Below, piece after piece: positions 1 through 13,000 of a stretch of DNA of 64,000 nt; within the stretch, counting starts at the first letter, position 1, and the number at the start of each line of letters is the position of its first letter. Source of the stretch: Mugil cephalus (Eukaryota > Chordata > Actinopteri > Mugiliformes > Mugilidae); contig NC_061771.1 of NCBI RefSeq assembly GCF_022458985.1, positions 30,306,322 through 30,370,321 of the forward strand. The letters are read 5' to 3'. The notes beneath the pieces are model-generated. The model saw only the letters and a list, made by a program, of their open reading frames with translations. It searched no databases and was not told where the DNA came from. The translations under genes and the position numbers were made by a program.

Positions 1-141
1 ATCAGGGCTAAAGGAGCTCTAACCAAATATTAGTTTGCAGCTTGAGGTGTCCCTGAATGCATCACCTGTTCAAACCATCTTTCAGGTTTGGTGGATGTGG
101 GCAGGACCTGGCTTTGCCCCGCCTCCTCCTCCTCCTCACAG

Positions 142-303
142 GAGGCGGAGCTACAGCACCTGGAGCAGTCTGCCGTTCTGACTGGTCTCCAGGAGAAACA
201 CCTGACTCACCTGTCCAACCCTCGCTGGCTGAAGGAGCCCTTGAGGGCCCACGGAGGTCGTGACCTCTGGACTGTGGAGATCCCCGATGAGCTGTTACCT
301 TGA
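142..303 (+). CDS. Last coding exon of an unidentified gene (C-terminal 53 residues)
   Basis: A pyrimidine tract ending in CACAG at 141 is followed by an open frame that starts EAELQHLEQ, ends WTVEIPDELLP and stops with TGA at 301-303. A poly(A) signal at 417-422 fits a short 3' UTR. The rest of the gene lies left of the window. The peptide is charged and probably helical at first (QHLEQ, LQEKHLTHL). I do not recognise the family. The exon converges on the alg13-like gene, whose stop codon is at 1087. The splice site, stop and poly(A) signal together make this a real terminal exon. The incoming reading phase is inferred, and the product is unknown. Confidence 0.6.
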   Translation, partial: EAELQHLEQSAVLTGLQEKHLTHLSNPRWLKEPLRAHGGRDLWTVEIPDELLP

Positions 304-416
304 CGACCGGCGTCCGCGACAGTCAAGATGGTGGCGGCTCGCCAACGACCACAGAACAACTGTGTTTAGTTTCATTATTTCAGTGACATTTTCTTTTCAT
401 TATTATTGTTATTGAA

Positions 417-422
417 AATAAA
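417..422 (+). promoter_or_regulatory. Poly(A) signal AATAAA of the left-edge gene
   Basis: A canonical hexamer lies 114 bp after the stop codon of the terminal exon, with TG-rich sequence (cggtgttgccatgg) just downstream. Confidence 0.6.
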
Positions 423-1086
423 GTTTATTTCCTGTTATCTCGGTGTTGCCATGGAGACGGCTTAGAGCCATGAAGGAACTTTATCTGAAGCAGATGTTAA
501 GAAGGGTTCAGTCTTTCTTGTCAGGTAGTTTGAGATGTTGCCATCTGGATCACGCTTCAAACTATTCAGAACCCACAGATATAAACAGCTTTTTATACCT
601 GCAGCCATTTTACTTCTCAGTGCTATAAAACAGTGGTTCACAGCCTTTTCCGACTCAAGGCCCACTTTTAATTCCTAAACATTTTCACGGCCCACAAACA
701 CCACAGACAACACGTAGTCTGACCCTGTACAAATTGCCCCATTGGGGGACAACAAAGTAACTTGTACTTGAAAAAGAATCAAGTCTGCAGGTGAAACAAA
801 CTTTATTCTAACAGAACAGTGAAGAAAACATCAACACAAAAAGGTCCCATCAACAAACAGGGACTGGCCCCGCCCCCTCCCTCTGATTGGCTCAACACAT
901 GGTCGTTCACATAAACAGAGACAATTACTGGTCCTCATGATGCCACTAACGAGCTAAACAATTAAAGGACTTAACAAAGGTTCCAACAGGCGACTAATGA
1001 GAAAACAAGACTAATGCTAACATGCTAATCTCCATTCAACATTCAGATCTTTAATTCTTTTATTTGGACGTGAACCATGGGTGGAT
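423..1086. other. Convergent intergenic stretch with hAT-like end and 3' UTR of the alg13-like gene
   Basis: No coding exon is visible. At about 629-700 the text cagtggttcacagcc followed by gactcaaggccc resembles the end of a common teleost hAT non-autonomous element. I could not find a matching opposite end. From about 800 to 1086 the sequence is probably the 3' UTR of the minus-strand gene. Confidence 0.4.
802..807 (-). promoter_or_regulatory. Poly(A) signal of the alg13-like gene
   Basis: TTTATT on the plus strand reads AATAAA on the gene strand, about 280 bp after the stop codon at 1087-1089. Confidence 0.55.
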
Positions 1087-4000
1087 TTACATGGTGGAGG
1101 GAGTGTAGTGTGCCGTGTGGTGGGGGGGCGGGGCTGTGATGTAACCGACCATGTGGGCAGAGTTGGGGGCAGGGCAGTAGACCCGAGGGGCGTGGCCTCC
1201 GTTCTGGAGTGCCCCCCAGGGGGCGGTGGAGGGGATGCAGGGGTGGTAAGAGGAGTGATGGGTGAGGTGGGTGGGGTGAGGATGGATCGGGTGGGGGGCC
1301 GAGGTCAGGTAGGCGGCTGGAGGTGGAGCTTCATATGACAGGTGCAGCAGAGAGGGAGGGGGGAGGGGTGTCTGATCTGGGTACAGCAGAGCAGAGGGAG
1401 GGGCTGAGCCTGAAGGGGCGGGACCAATGGAAGAGGAAGTAGCTTCGATGGAGGGGGTGGGGCCTAAGGATGTGGGAGGAGTCAAGAGAATCAGGTCAGA
1501 GAGCGTTTTATTATTATTTTATTGTTTTCTATCAGATTAGTACTGACCCTCGGTCTGTCCATCAGCCGCCCTGGAGGATTCTGGGTAGGAGGAGGGGGGC
1601 TGGTGGAGGCCTCGGCCGCCGTCTGGGAACGAGGGGGGGGCACCTGTATAATAATAATAATAATAACACCTCACCAGGACGGATGCACTAACCTGCAGCG
1701 GTCATTCAGAACGGGTGCTGATCTTACCGTGGAGGGTGGGGTCATGGCTCAGGTAGGGGGGGTAGTGCTGATAGGGGTAGGTGGTCTCAGGTGAGGCGGG
1801 GGGGTAAACCTGCTGCTGCTGCTGCCAACAGCTCTGATGATACCACTGGGGAGAGACAGGAAGACAGACGGGTCACATCAGGATCAATAACTATTTATTA
1901 ATCAATTAAATAATTAAATATTAATTGCTAATTTATTATTAAATATGTTTCTCAGTCTCTGAATGAACATTGTGAGGACTGTCCTGTCTCTGTGGACTGA
2001 CCTTTCCACCATATTAGATTTAAATACTTATCGGTGTCTTCTCGGTGGACGTGTCCTACCTGGACTCCTAGGTTAAAGTAGTACTGGAGGACTCTGGCAT
2101 CTACAAACACACACACACAAAAAAAAAAAAAAAAAACCATCAACAAACGGACCCTGGACAGAAACTCTGATCCATCTGACGTCTGACTTCTGACCTCTGG
2201 GTAGATCATTCCCGTTGGGGTCGTAGGAGTAAGGGGGCGGAGCCACCACGGTGCAAAGAGCCTCACCCAGCTCGTTGACCAACCAGGGGGATGAGGCCGG
2301 CATCGCCACGGCAACTGGAGATGGAAGAAGACACCTTGTTAGGTAGGTTAGGTGAAGAATCCAACCTCAGCAAGAGCTCACCTGAACGCGACGGAGCATG
2401 AGACGGCGCCGGGACGTGAGAGGCTGCAGGTAGCCGCGACGACGGGGAGGACGGGGAGGACGAGGAGGAGGAGGAGGGTGAGGAGCAGATGACGGCCAGG
2501 GGCTTCACCTGGAAAATATGTTCAGACAGGACCTGACCCGGATCTGGGACCCAGGCGAGATCAAAAAATACTGGGAGAGCCCAGGAGGGGGCGGTGGAGT
2601 GCATACCTGCTGGGTGTAGTTGTAGTTGATGTCTGCTCTGGTTGGAGAGTCACTCATGCCTACTTCCTGTTCATCCTTTCATAACGAGACAGACGTGACA
2701 AAATTCACCTGAATCCTTGGCCTCAGGTGACATTGGTCAGGTGTTGTCAGGTGTGTTACCTGGTTGGTGGAGGGCTCAGCAGTACTATAGACTCCTGACG
2801 TCTGGTAGCTCTGATCTGAAAACAGGTCGACACTGGGTCACTTTCTGTCTTCATCAAACATGGCCACCCTGAGGACAGTTACTTACCCTGAGAGTTGTAG
2901 ATGAACTCCTCTGAGAACTCTGAAACACGAAGCACTGCAGGATTTTATTGTGAAACATCCACTTCACATTTAAAACTTTTTTTTTTTTTTTTTTTTTAAA
3001 AAAAGGCAGCTCGACTTGTAGAGTTTTGAAAAGATGCTTCATCCAAGTAGGTTTTTCCAGTTCAAAGGGATTGAAGGGAAGTTTGAGGTTTCAACAGGAA
3101 ACGCTGTGGTAGTGGATCCATAAACACATGTGCCAACACAGGAGAGCAAACTCATCAGGAAACATTTAAGCGGTCCACCTACAGCTGAAGGACACAAACA
3201 ATGTCCACATCTTAGCCAGAGAAGACGGACGATTTGAAAGAGTAAAGAAAACATCCAAGTCAGACTGGAAAAACCTTCTCCAAACCGCCTGTCCTCAAGT
3301 TCACACCTTGAGGCTGTAGCCTCTGACCGATGTTGGGTTGTTTGAACCCCACCAGAACCTGAACTACCAGAGTGGACCAGAACCATAAACAACCAGAGGA
3401 GACCAGAACCATAAACAACCGGAGGAGACCAGGACCAGAACTACCAGAGGAGACCAGAACCATAAACAACCAGAGGAGACCAGGACCAGAACTACCAGAG
3501 GAGACCAGAACCATAAACAACCAGAGGGGACCAGAACCATAAACAACCAGAGGAGACCAGGACCATAAACAACCAGAGGAGATCAGAACCTGAACTACCA
3601 GAGGAGACCAGAACCATAAACAACCAGAGGAGACCAGGACCAGAACTACCAGAGGAGACCAGAACCATAAACAACCAGAGGAGACCAGAACCATAAACAA
3701 CCAGAGGAGATCAGGACCTGAACTACCAGAGGAGACCAGAACCATAAACAACCAGAGGAGACCAGGACCAGAACTACCAGAGGAGACCAGAATCATAAAC
3801 AACCAGAGGGGACCAGAACCATAAACAACCAGAGGAGACCAGGACCAGAACTACCAGAGGAGACCAGAACCATAAACAACCAGAGGAGATCAGGACCTGA
3901 ACTACCAAAGGAGACCAGGACCATAAACAACCAGAGGAGTCCAGGACCATAAACAACCAGAGGAGATCAGGACCTGAACTACCAGAGGAGACCAGGACCA

Positions 4001-7000
4001 TAAACAACCAGAGGAGACCAGGACCATAAACAACCAGAGGAGACCAGAACCATAAACAACCAGAGGGAACCAGAACCATAAACAACCAGAGGAGACCAGA
4101 ATCTAGGGAAATAGTACGAGGTCTAGCTGCACCAGTTTCTGGTTGTTAACAGAAACAAGTGAAGCAAGTTTCTGATGGGTTTTCCTCACAGAGTTACCTA
4201 TTGAAACCTCAAACTTCCCACCAGTCGTTTAGAACTGAAGAAAACTTCTCGGATGAAACGTCTTCTCAAAACTCCTCTTCCAGTTGCCTCTTTAAACGCT
4301 TTTTGGATAAACCACGACCTGGATGACTGAGAACCTTCACAGACATCGACTTCACATATAAAACGCTGTAGGCTTTTATTGTGGAACATCCACAGGAAAT
4401 GTGTGTTGTCCTCACCCTGGTCCTCCACAGTGCTCGTGTCCTCCTGGTCCTCCTCCGAGGAGCAGACGGGGGTGTTTCCGGTTGGAGGTGCGGTGGATAG
4501 GGGCCCCGAGCCCCTCTGCACTCTGTAGGAGGAGCCGGGTGGAGGGGGCGGGGCTCCCATGTTGGGGGGCGGGGCCACCGCTGGGCCCTGTGGAAGAGGT
4601 TAACCAATAAGGAGTCGTCTCTTCAAACAGGAAGTTGGTGGCGTTTCTCACCGGAAGTGGAGGGTAGATGGCGTCGCCGGCGTCTTCCAGCTGGTAGTAC
4701 GCCATGGCTGCTTCTAGATCAGGCGACTCCTCCACAGCCTCTGCTGCAAACCCAAACTGACACTCTTTATTGATGGCGGCCGCCAGCTGACGACGGCTAC
4801 GCCTGAAACAACAATAGTGATTCTGCTGACCTCAGGCCTAACACACAATTTAATCTAGTGCTGTCAAACAATTAACAACACTGATCAATTGGATTAAAGT
4901 GTTTGAGGATTAATTTCGATTAAGCATGATTACATATTCATTTTTAATCTTTATTAGTCGCATTTCATTTTGCATGAGCAAACAGACTCAAGAGACAATG
5001 GTTGATTAAAACATCTTCAACAGTTTCACGACTAAACAACTTTTTGTCTTTTTTTAAGCCAACATTTGTCCACATTAATGTGTCCCTGTCCCTCCTCTTT
5101 CAGCAGCTACTAAGACAAACTAAGTTGACCGCTTCTTATCTACAATGTTGCTGCAACTGAGAACAGTCTCCCACAGTGAACAGTGGCTGCAGGAGTGGAC
5201 GCATATTTACAAGACGACATTACCAGCTTGTCTTTGTCTTGGTTTGTCTCAAGCTGTTAGCCCCGTTAGCCCAAGTGCTACCAGAATCCCAGACTACTGT
5301 ATGCTTGGTGTTAATGTGCTATTTTAAGCTGGAAGTGCTTCAGTGAAAAGAAAACTCCTTCCTGCAGAGTGTGATAATACTTTATGTGGTTCCACTGGTC
5401 CGTCTTGGTTTTTTTTTTGTCCTCAAATGTCCCATGGAGAGGACCAACGTGCTGTTTAGCATGTTCCATCTTTATGGGTTGGTTCTGCTGCCTGTCACAA
5501 CCAGATCAACTGCACATTTGTTCACGTGTGACAGTAACTCTACTTGGACAAACAGAGACGTTCAGAGTCATTCTGCTGCAAATGTTTCATTAGGTTAAAA
5601 TGTTTAATCAGATTAATCCATTTTAACATGTTAATGTTGACAGCCCCAGTGTAGGAGAACATTTTATTTCTCCCTTGACCCACCAGGAGAGGTCACTTAG
5701 TCGGACAGTCCATGATGGACAGGACTGTTGTTGTTTCCTTTGCAAATTTCTGAGACCATAAAGTAAAGCCATAAAACAAGCTTTTAAGCACATTCCCGTG
5801 CCAGTGATCAAGGATTTAAACTTTTCGTGTAATCTACAGATAAGAACAACCAGACTTCTCTGGGCCTGGAAATAAATTAACTGCAAGATCTCTCTCTGAC
5901 TAGAACTACAAACTATGAAATGTACACTTGTAACCAAAATTTAATCCACACTCCACTCGATTTGTGCAGATTTGTGTCAATTTACAGTTTTGTTCGTTTT
6001 TGTTCATATTTTGTTCAAAATTTGATAAAGTTAGGCTTCGAGTATGGAACCATACTGCCATCCAGAGGCTAGTTAAAGAAATGTCTTTGGAATGTAATTT
6101 TAACAAGTAATACTGTTATAGCATTTTAATATGCCTATATTATACAAAGCAAGACTGGTTAGTCTAGCCCAAATATAATGTACCTTTCTTGTTGATATTG
6201 TTAGTTAGTGTTGCTTACTATTATTATGTACTTATAATGATTTAGGATATTGAGGAAAGTCGTACAAATGAATGAATGTTTCTGATAACGTCGTTTTCAT
6301 GCCGACATGATGTTCCATTGAAAGTGTTTGATTTCATGTCTCTCTCTCATCCTACTTCTGAGTTTAACATTGTGAGAAGTAAAACCGTTAGTTAATACTC
6401 TCTTATGAAAGCATTCATGTGTAAATCATCGAAAGGCACGAAGACCAGAGACATACCCTGCAGAGACATGGTGATAAACTAGCGCCAGGCCAGTCTTAGT
6501 CCAGCTCTTGTTAAGTTCAATTCAGTTCTCTCCTAGTTCTTGTTCTCTTCTCAGTTCATTTTTGTCTTAGTGATATTTTTACTTACTGCCAGTTGGCAGA
6601 AAAGATCAAGTTTCCTTTAGGACAGCGTTTTGCCACCCATTCCAGTTGTTTGGAGCAGCATCCAAGGAGTTACCATACATAGACCATCACCTTCATATTT
6701 GAGCAGAGTTAATGACTGTGCTATAACTAAAGAAACTAATCTAAATCTAAATAATTAATTTTAAGAAATTACGTTCTGTTTCAACCTCATTTTTTTACTT
6801 CTCACTTTTGTTGAACTCGTTTATTTTGGTATTTTCATCATTTTCCATTACACTGTTATATTATTCATCACATTGTTTATTATTCACCATTCACTATTTT
6901 GTAAATAAACCACATATTTCACTTGAGTCGTTGTCAGAAGTTCCTTGTGAGCTGGAAATAGATGACCCCTGTACTGAAAGCTGACGCCTCAGATATGATG

Positions 7001-10000
7001 AGAATGATTATTTACTAATAATTAATATTGATCCAATATTAATTGATTTATTCTCACAGTGTATTCTAAACCTGTGGGTGGTGCCCCCTTTCGATGAGTG
7101 CAGTTATTACACTTAATTGTTTAAAAACTTATTTCCCCTACACCAGTTTAAACACCACAGAAGAAGAAGCAGCAGTGTGTGTTTACCGGGACCTGAAGGC
7201 ATAGTTCTCATAGTCGTGATAGTATCGTCTTCCAGGGTGGTAATAGGTCAGCTGTGGACCAATCAGGTGACGGTTCAGGAAACGGGTGGAGCTTCTGGCC
7301 AGAACCGAAAACACAAACAAACACACACAGACACACAAAAACACTCCTCGTTATCCAGCAAAGTCTTTTTTTGTTTTGACAAAACTCAAAATCTTTGGGT
7401 CCAAACCTGAACTTGTACCAGAGTAAACCAAGACTTGAACTACCAGAGGAGACCAGGACCTTTACCACCAGAAGGAAACCAGGACCTAAATTACTAGAGG
7501 AAACAAGAACCTGAACTACCAGAGTAAACCAGGACCTGGAATACCAAAGGACACCGGGACCTGGACTACCAAAGGGGTCCAGAACCTGAATTACCAGAGG
7601 AGACCAGGACCTTTACTTCCAGAAGAAAACCCGAACCTGAACTACCAAAGTAAACCAGAACTTCCAGAGGACACCAGGACCCAGATTAACCAGGCCCTGA
7701 AATACCAGAGTAAACTTGGACCCTGACTATCACAGGAAACCAGAACCTGAACTACCACAGTAAACCTGAACTACCACAGTAAACCAGAACTACCAGGACC
7801 TGAACTATCAAAGTGCCAAAGAAGAGATTATGGTTGCAGAATGTACCGGTCCTTAGAACAAGGCTAGCTGTTAATCAGGTCCCACCTTGAGGCTCCGTAG
7901 CGAGGAGGTCTGGCCGTGGGGTGGTGGTGTGGGGGGGCATAAGGGTCGTAGGTCATGGGTGAAGATGGGGGGGGTAGGCGGGGGTGGCCTGCTGGCTGTA
8001 AGCGGGGGGGCAGGGCAGAGGGGGCGGGGCATCCATAAGAAGATGGCGGCGGCATCAGTAACTCCGCCGGCTTCATGCCACTGCTGCCCCGAGACTTTCT
8101 GAAGAACCGGTGGCGGTGGTGGCGTTGACCACGAGAGTCCGGGTCTGATCCAGGGACAGAAAGGAGGTCACGACAGGTCAGGAGGCTGGAGGTGAAAAGG
8201 TTCAGACCTAAAACTTACCCAGGTCTCCTTTTCTGGTTGGAGCAGCCACGTTCCAGGCAGGAACCGGGTTGACTTGTTTCAGGTCAGTGAGAGGAACCAG
8301 GTGTCTGCCAGACAAGGACACATGAGTTCAGATCAAACCAGACACGGGTCCAAGTCCAGATCCAGGGTCGGGTTTAGGTGAGTTACTTTTCTCCCAGCTC
8401 CTCGATGAACACAGTGACAGCCGTGGAGTGAGTTCCTACTTCCTGGATGAAGGCGTTGTAGTACTTCCCCTTCGGCTCCAGGCGCACCTAAAACCCAGAG
8501 GACACCCGAGCTTCAAACTGGCTCACATCTGCACGCTAGAATGCTAACGTTAGCATTGAGCTCAGTGTGTCAGTCCAGAGGAACACTTCCACTTATTTCA
8601 ACATCTGAAAGGAACTAAAAAAGCGTGACCTCACGGGGGCGCTGTGGACTATCAGTCTGGACAAAACTCATCTTTTAGTTTTCAGATTCTGTGTTTTCAC
8701 ACAATTCAAATGAAATGAAATGAACCGAATCCCAGAGGAGCTTCAGTAACGTTAGTTATCATCAGCTGGTAAAAGTCAGTGAGACCCATAAGTCAATGGA
8801 TCCAGAGACTGAAAAATGTTTAAATGATGGAGGAAATGACGGCAAGTCTGCAGCCGACAACGGACACTTCTGAGCAAGATCAACTTTTATATATTGAGTG
8901 TTTGATGGACGGCATGTTGTGATGGAGCACAACTGGGAAGAGATGCCTGGCTGAATTCCTCAGATATTTGCTCCTCCAGGTCACTGTTACTATTATTAAT
9001 ATCATAATTACTTTATTTTTTCATATACCTCAGCTTTTATGTATTTATTTGTAGTTTGCTCTATATTTTCTATACTTTATCTTTATACATTAATTATATA
9101 TACCTCTTTATCTTAATTTAGATGCATATTTGTGTTTATATGTGCATGCATGTGTGTGGATGTTTATGTATGGATGTGTCTGCTTTTACTACCCATTTTT
9201 ATTTTATGTAATTAATTTTATCTATTTATTTTTACATATTTTAATCCCCCCCCTTGCCCCATTTTGTATTTTGTATATACTGCCCACCAGGCATATACGC
9301 CATTCATTTATAATATAAAGTCATATATCAGGAAATGTTTTGTAAAAAGTTTAAATAAAAAGTTCTAAAAATAAATAAATAAAAGTCAGAGAGTCTCTTC
9401 TTCTCAGGTCAGTGAAAGTCAGGTTTTTTTTCTTACCTGACACTTGTCTCCCAGGAAGTACTGTCTCCCTGCAAACACCAAGTAGTCCGTCTTCTGCATC
9501 TCTGTGAAAGCACAGGAACCAGATTGGCCCAGGAACCAGATTGGCCCAGGAACCAGATTGGCCCAGGAACCAGATTGGTCCAGTGTTCTCACCACTCAGC
9601 CATTTGTTACCTTTGCAGGTGTCCTGCCAGACGTCAAACTCCAGGTTTCTGTATACTTCCCCATCCAGAGATTTCATCACTTTGTAGGGCAATGACAGTC
9701 TGGAGGGGGGCGGGGCTTCAGCAGGAGGCTGGACGACAACATCAATAACAACTACAACCACATCATCATCAACTATTACTACAACCACCAGGTGCTCTCA
9801 CAGACGTTTCTCTGGAATCTACCGACACCACCGTGAAATAAAGTCGTCATTAAAAGAAGAAGAAGATCAAACGTTTATCAGAGTTGAACTCTGAAGTCAC
9901 ATGATTTGCGTGTTGACTGTGAACACATCATACCTTTGTGTCATCTGATACAGCTCCACCCGCCTCCACCTCCTCCCTGCAGAGAAAACAAACATGATGA

Positions 10001-13000
10001 CACCAAAGCTAAAGTACCAGTAATTCATTCCTATCTGGTCTGAAACAACTGGAGTGTGTGTGTGTGTGTGTGTGCGTGTGTGTGTGTGTTACCTTTGTGC
10101 TCGGTCCTCCGGTGCGTCGTAGCCAGTGTCAACATCACTGCACACTGATGGACTGTTTCTATAGCGACGACCTCCGACCCTGAAGGCCTCCATAGCTTGA
10201 CAAAGCTCCGCCTCCTCCAGCCCAAACACCTGAGTGTAGAGTAGCTCGTACAGGAGAGCTACACAACACAACACACGACACACACACTTTCAATAAGCAA
10301 CATCTCCACTGTCACAGGTTTATTTCCATGTCAGAGTCTGACCCAAAGATTCTCTGTGGGGTTCAGGTCTGGACTGATCTGAATTGAATTCACTATTTGA
10401 GCCCCATGAATCCTGGAATATGGCATCAGGGGAGAAAACCTCCACGGATGGAATAACCTGGTCATTCAGTATATTCAGGCATCAGCTGACCTCAGTCTTT
10501 GGGCAGAATGTTGCTGAACCTGGACCTGAGCTACTGCACCAACCCAAGATCATAGCGCTGCCCCCACAGGGTTCAGACTTCAGTTCTCGTTAGACCCCCG
10601 TCAATCACTCGTCTCCACCAATCAGAGACCACTTACACTGACAGAGGGCGGCGGAGGCGGGGTAACTCCTCGGGTAAACGATGTCATAGTGGCCGTTGAT
10701 GGAGCAGCACAGCGTCACCTAGGCAACACAACACCGACCAGTCAACACTGTCCAATGACGTCGCACGTCAACAGTCGCGTGACGCGCGTTACCACGACGA
10801 CCGCCGGTTGTATGGGATTCAACACTTACCTTGTCCACAAAGTCGGCCTCCGAGATCACAGTGGCCGGTTTCCCCGGGTAACGGTAAATCAGGAAACAAC
10901 GCCTGGATGCACACAGACAAACCAACCAACCACAATCAATATCATGTTTTTGTGTTACCTGCCTAGGGACTGAGGATGCTAATTAGCATTGTTGCTATAA
11001 ACTGGTATATTTACATCTATTGCGTCTGAATAGATGTTTATTAATGTGCAACATCTCCATAAAATAAATAAACAAGACCTCATCCATCACTGAAACAATA
11101 TCTGCAGCTTAAAATGCACGAACCTGCCGATTGGTCCACTCACCTGTAGAGCTGAGACAGAGCCTTAATCTCCACCTGACCTGCCGTCTCCTGACAACAC
11201 ACAAACACACCATTAACACACCTGCTCAGACGCACAGGTCACAAGGCCACAGCTCACCTTAGGGTCCTCCAGACGCTCCAGGTACTTCTCAAACGAGCCC
11301 TCGACAAACTGAAGCAGAGAACACAGATGTGGACACGAGGCTGGTTTAAAGCTGCATCAGTCGGGACGTCAGCTGTTTTACTCACCGGCTCAAAGTTGCC
11401 TCTGTTGGTTCTCATGAAGTTGGCGCAGTCCAGTCTGATCTTCTGGTGGTAGTTCTGAGAGAAAAACAACTAAAAGACACGTTGTTGGTCATCAGTCAGT
11501 TACTGGATCATTACGCAGAGAAGTTACAGACGGAACTGGATCCACACAGAGCTCTGATCAGTCCGACTTAACTAGAACTTTAAAGGGAACTGAGCTCAAC
11601 CACAGGAACCATCCTCAAACACAGGAACTGAGCACAACAAGAACCAACAAACCACAGGAACCGAGCTCAACGAGGACTGACCTCAACAACAAGAACCATC
11701 AAACCCCAGGAACCGAGCTCAACGAGAACTGATCTCAACAACAAGAACCATCAAACCACAGGAACTGAGCTCAACAACAGCAACCAACCAAAACAACAAG
11801 AACCATCAAACCACAGGAACCGAGCTCAACGAGAACTGACCTCAACAACAAGAACCATCAAACCACAGGAACCGAGCTCAACGAGAACTGACCTCAACAA
11901 CAAGAACCAACAAACCACAGGAACCGAGCTCAACAACAGGAACCATCCTCAAACACAGGAACTGAGCACAACAAGAACCAACAAACCACAGGAACCGAGC
12001 TCAACAAGGACTGATCTCAACAACAAGAACCAACAAACCACAGGAACCGAGCTCAACAAGAACTGACCTCAACAACAAGAACCATCAAACCACAGGAACC
12101 GAGCTCAACGAGAACTAACCTCAACAACAAGAACCATCAAACCACAGGAACCGAGCTCAACAAGAACTTACCTCAACAACAAGAACCATCAAACCACAGG
12201 AACCGAGCTCAACGAGAACTAACCTCAACAACAAGAACCATCAAACCACAGGAACCAAGCTCAACGAGAACTGACCTCAACAACAAGAACCATCAAACCA
12301 CAGGAACCGAGCTCAACAAGAACTGACCTCAACAACAAGAACCATCAAACCACAGGAACCGAGCTCAACGAGAACTAACCTCAACAACAAGAACCATCAA
12401 ACCACAGGAACCGAGCTCAATGAGAACTGACCTCAACAACAAGAACCATCAAACCACAGGAACCGAGCTCAACGAGAACTGACCTCAACAACAAGAACCA
12501 TCAAACCACAGGAACCGAGCTCAACAACAGGAACCATCCTCAAACACAGGAACTGAGCACAACAAGAACCAACAAACCACAGGAACCGAGCTGAACGAGG
12601 ACTGACCTCAACAACAAGAACCATCAAACCACAGGAACCGAGCTCAACAAGAACAACCATCAAACCACAGGAACCGAGCTCAACAAGAACTGACCTCAAC
12701 AACAAGAACCATCAAACCACAGGAACTGAGCTCAACGAGAACTGACCTCAACAACAAGAACCATCCGCAACCAACACAAACCGACTTCAATAATAAGAAC
12801 CAAACTAAATCAAAAGAACCATCCTCAACAACAAAGACCTCAATGACTGGAACCAATCTCAACAATAATAACTGACCTCAACCTCAGGAACCATCCTCAA
12901 CCAACACAAACCGACTACAAACACAGAAACCAACCTTAATGACAGGAACCATCCGCAATGACAACAGGAACCATTCACAATCAGTACAAACCGACTTCAA

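Noticed and set aside
3260-3802. 180-codon minus-strand frame rich in LVSSGSSGP
   Set aside because: It is a translation of the 26-bp minisatellite. The frame changes between units and has no unique sequence.
4417-4735. Separate small gene on the minus strand (107 codons)
   Set aside because: It merely runs exon 15 into intron 15. The GTGAGA donor at 4651 and the acceptor before exon 16 explain the region.
7864-7885. Alternative ending of the alg13-like protein after [10 protein letters not shown]
   Set aside because: It is intron read-through after exon 13. Exon 14 joined at 7294 gives [10 protein letters not shown], which continues the ALG13 pattern in phase.
11575-12880. CRISPR-like array
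   Set aside because: The regular repeats have no unique spacers, and the setting is a vertebrate intron. It is a minisatellite. The same applies to the arrays at 3350, 27560 and 41640.
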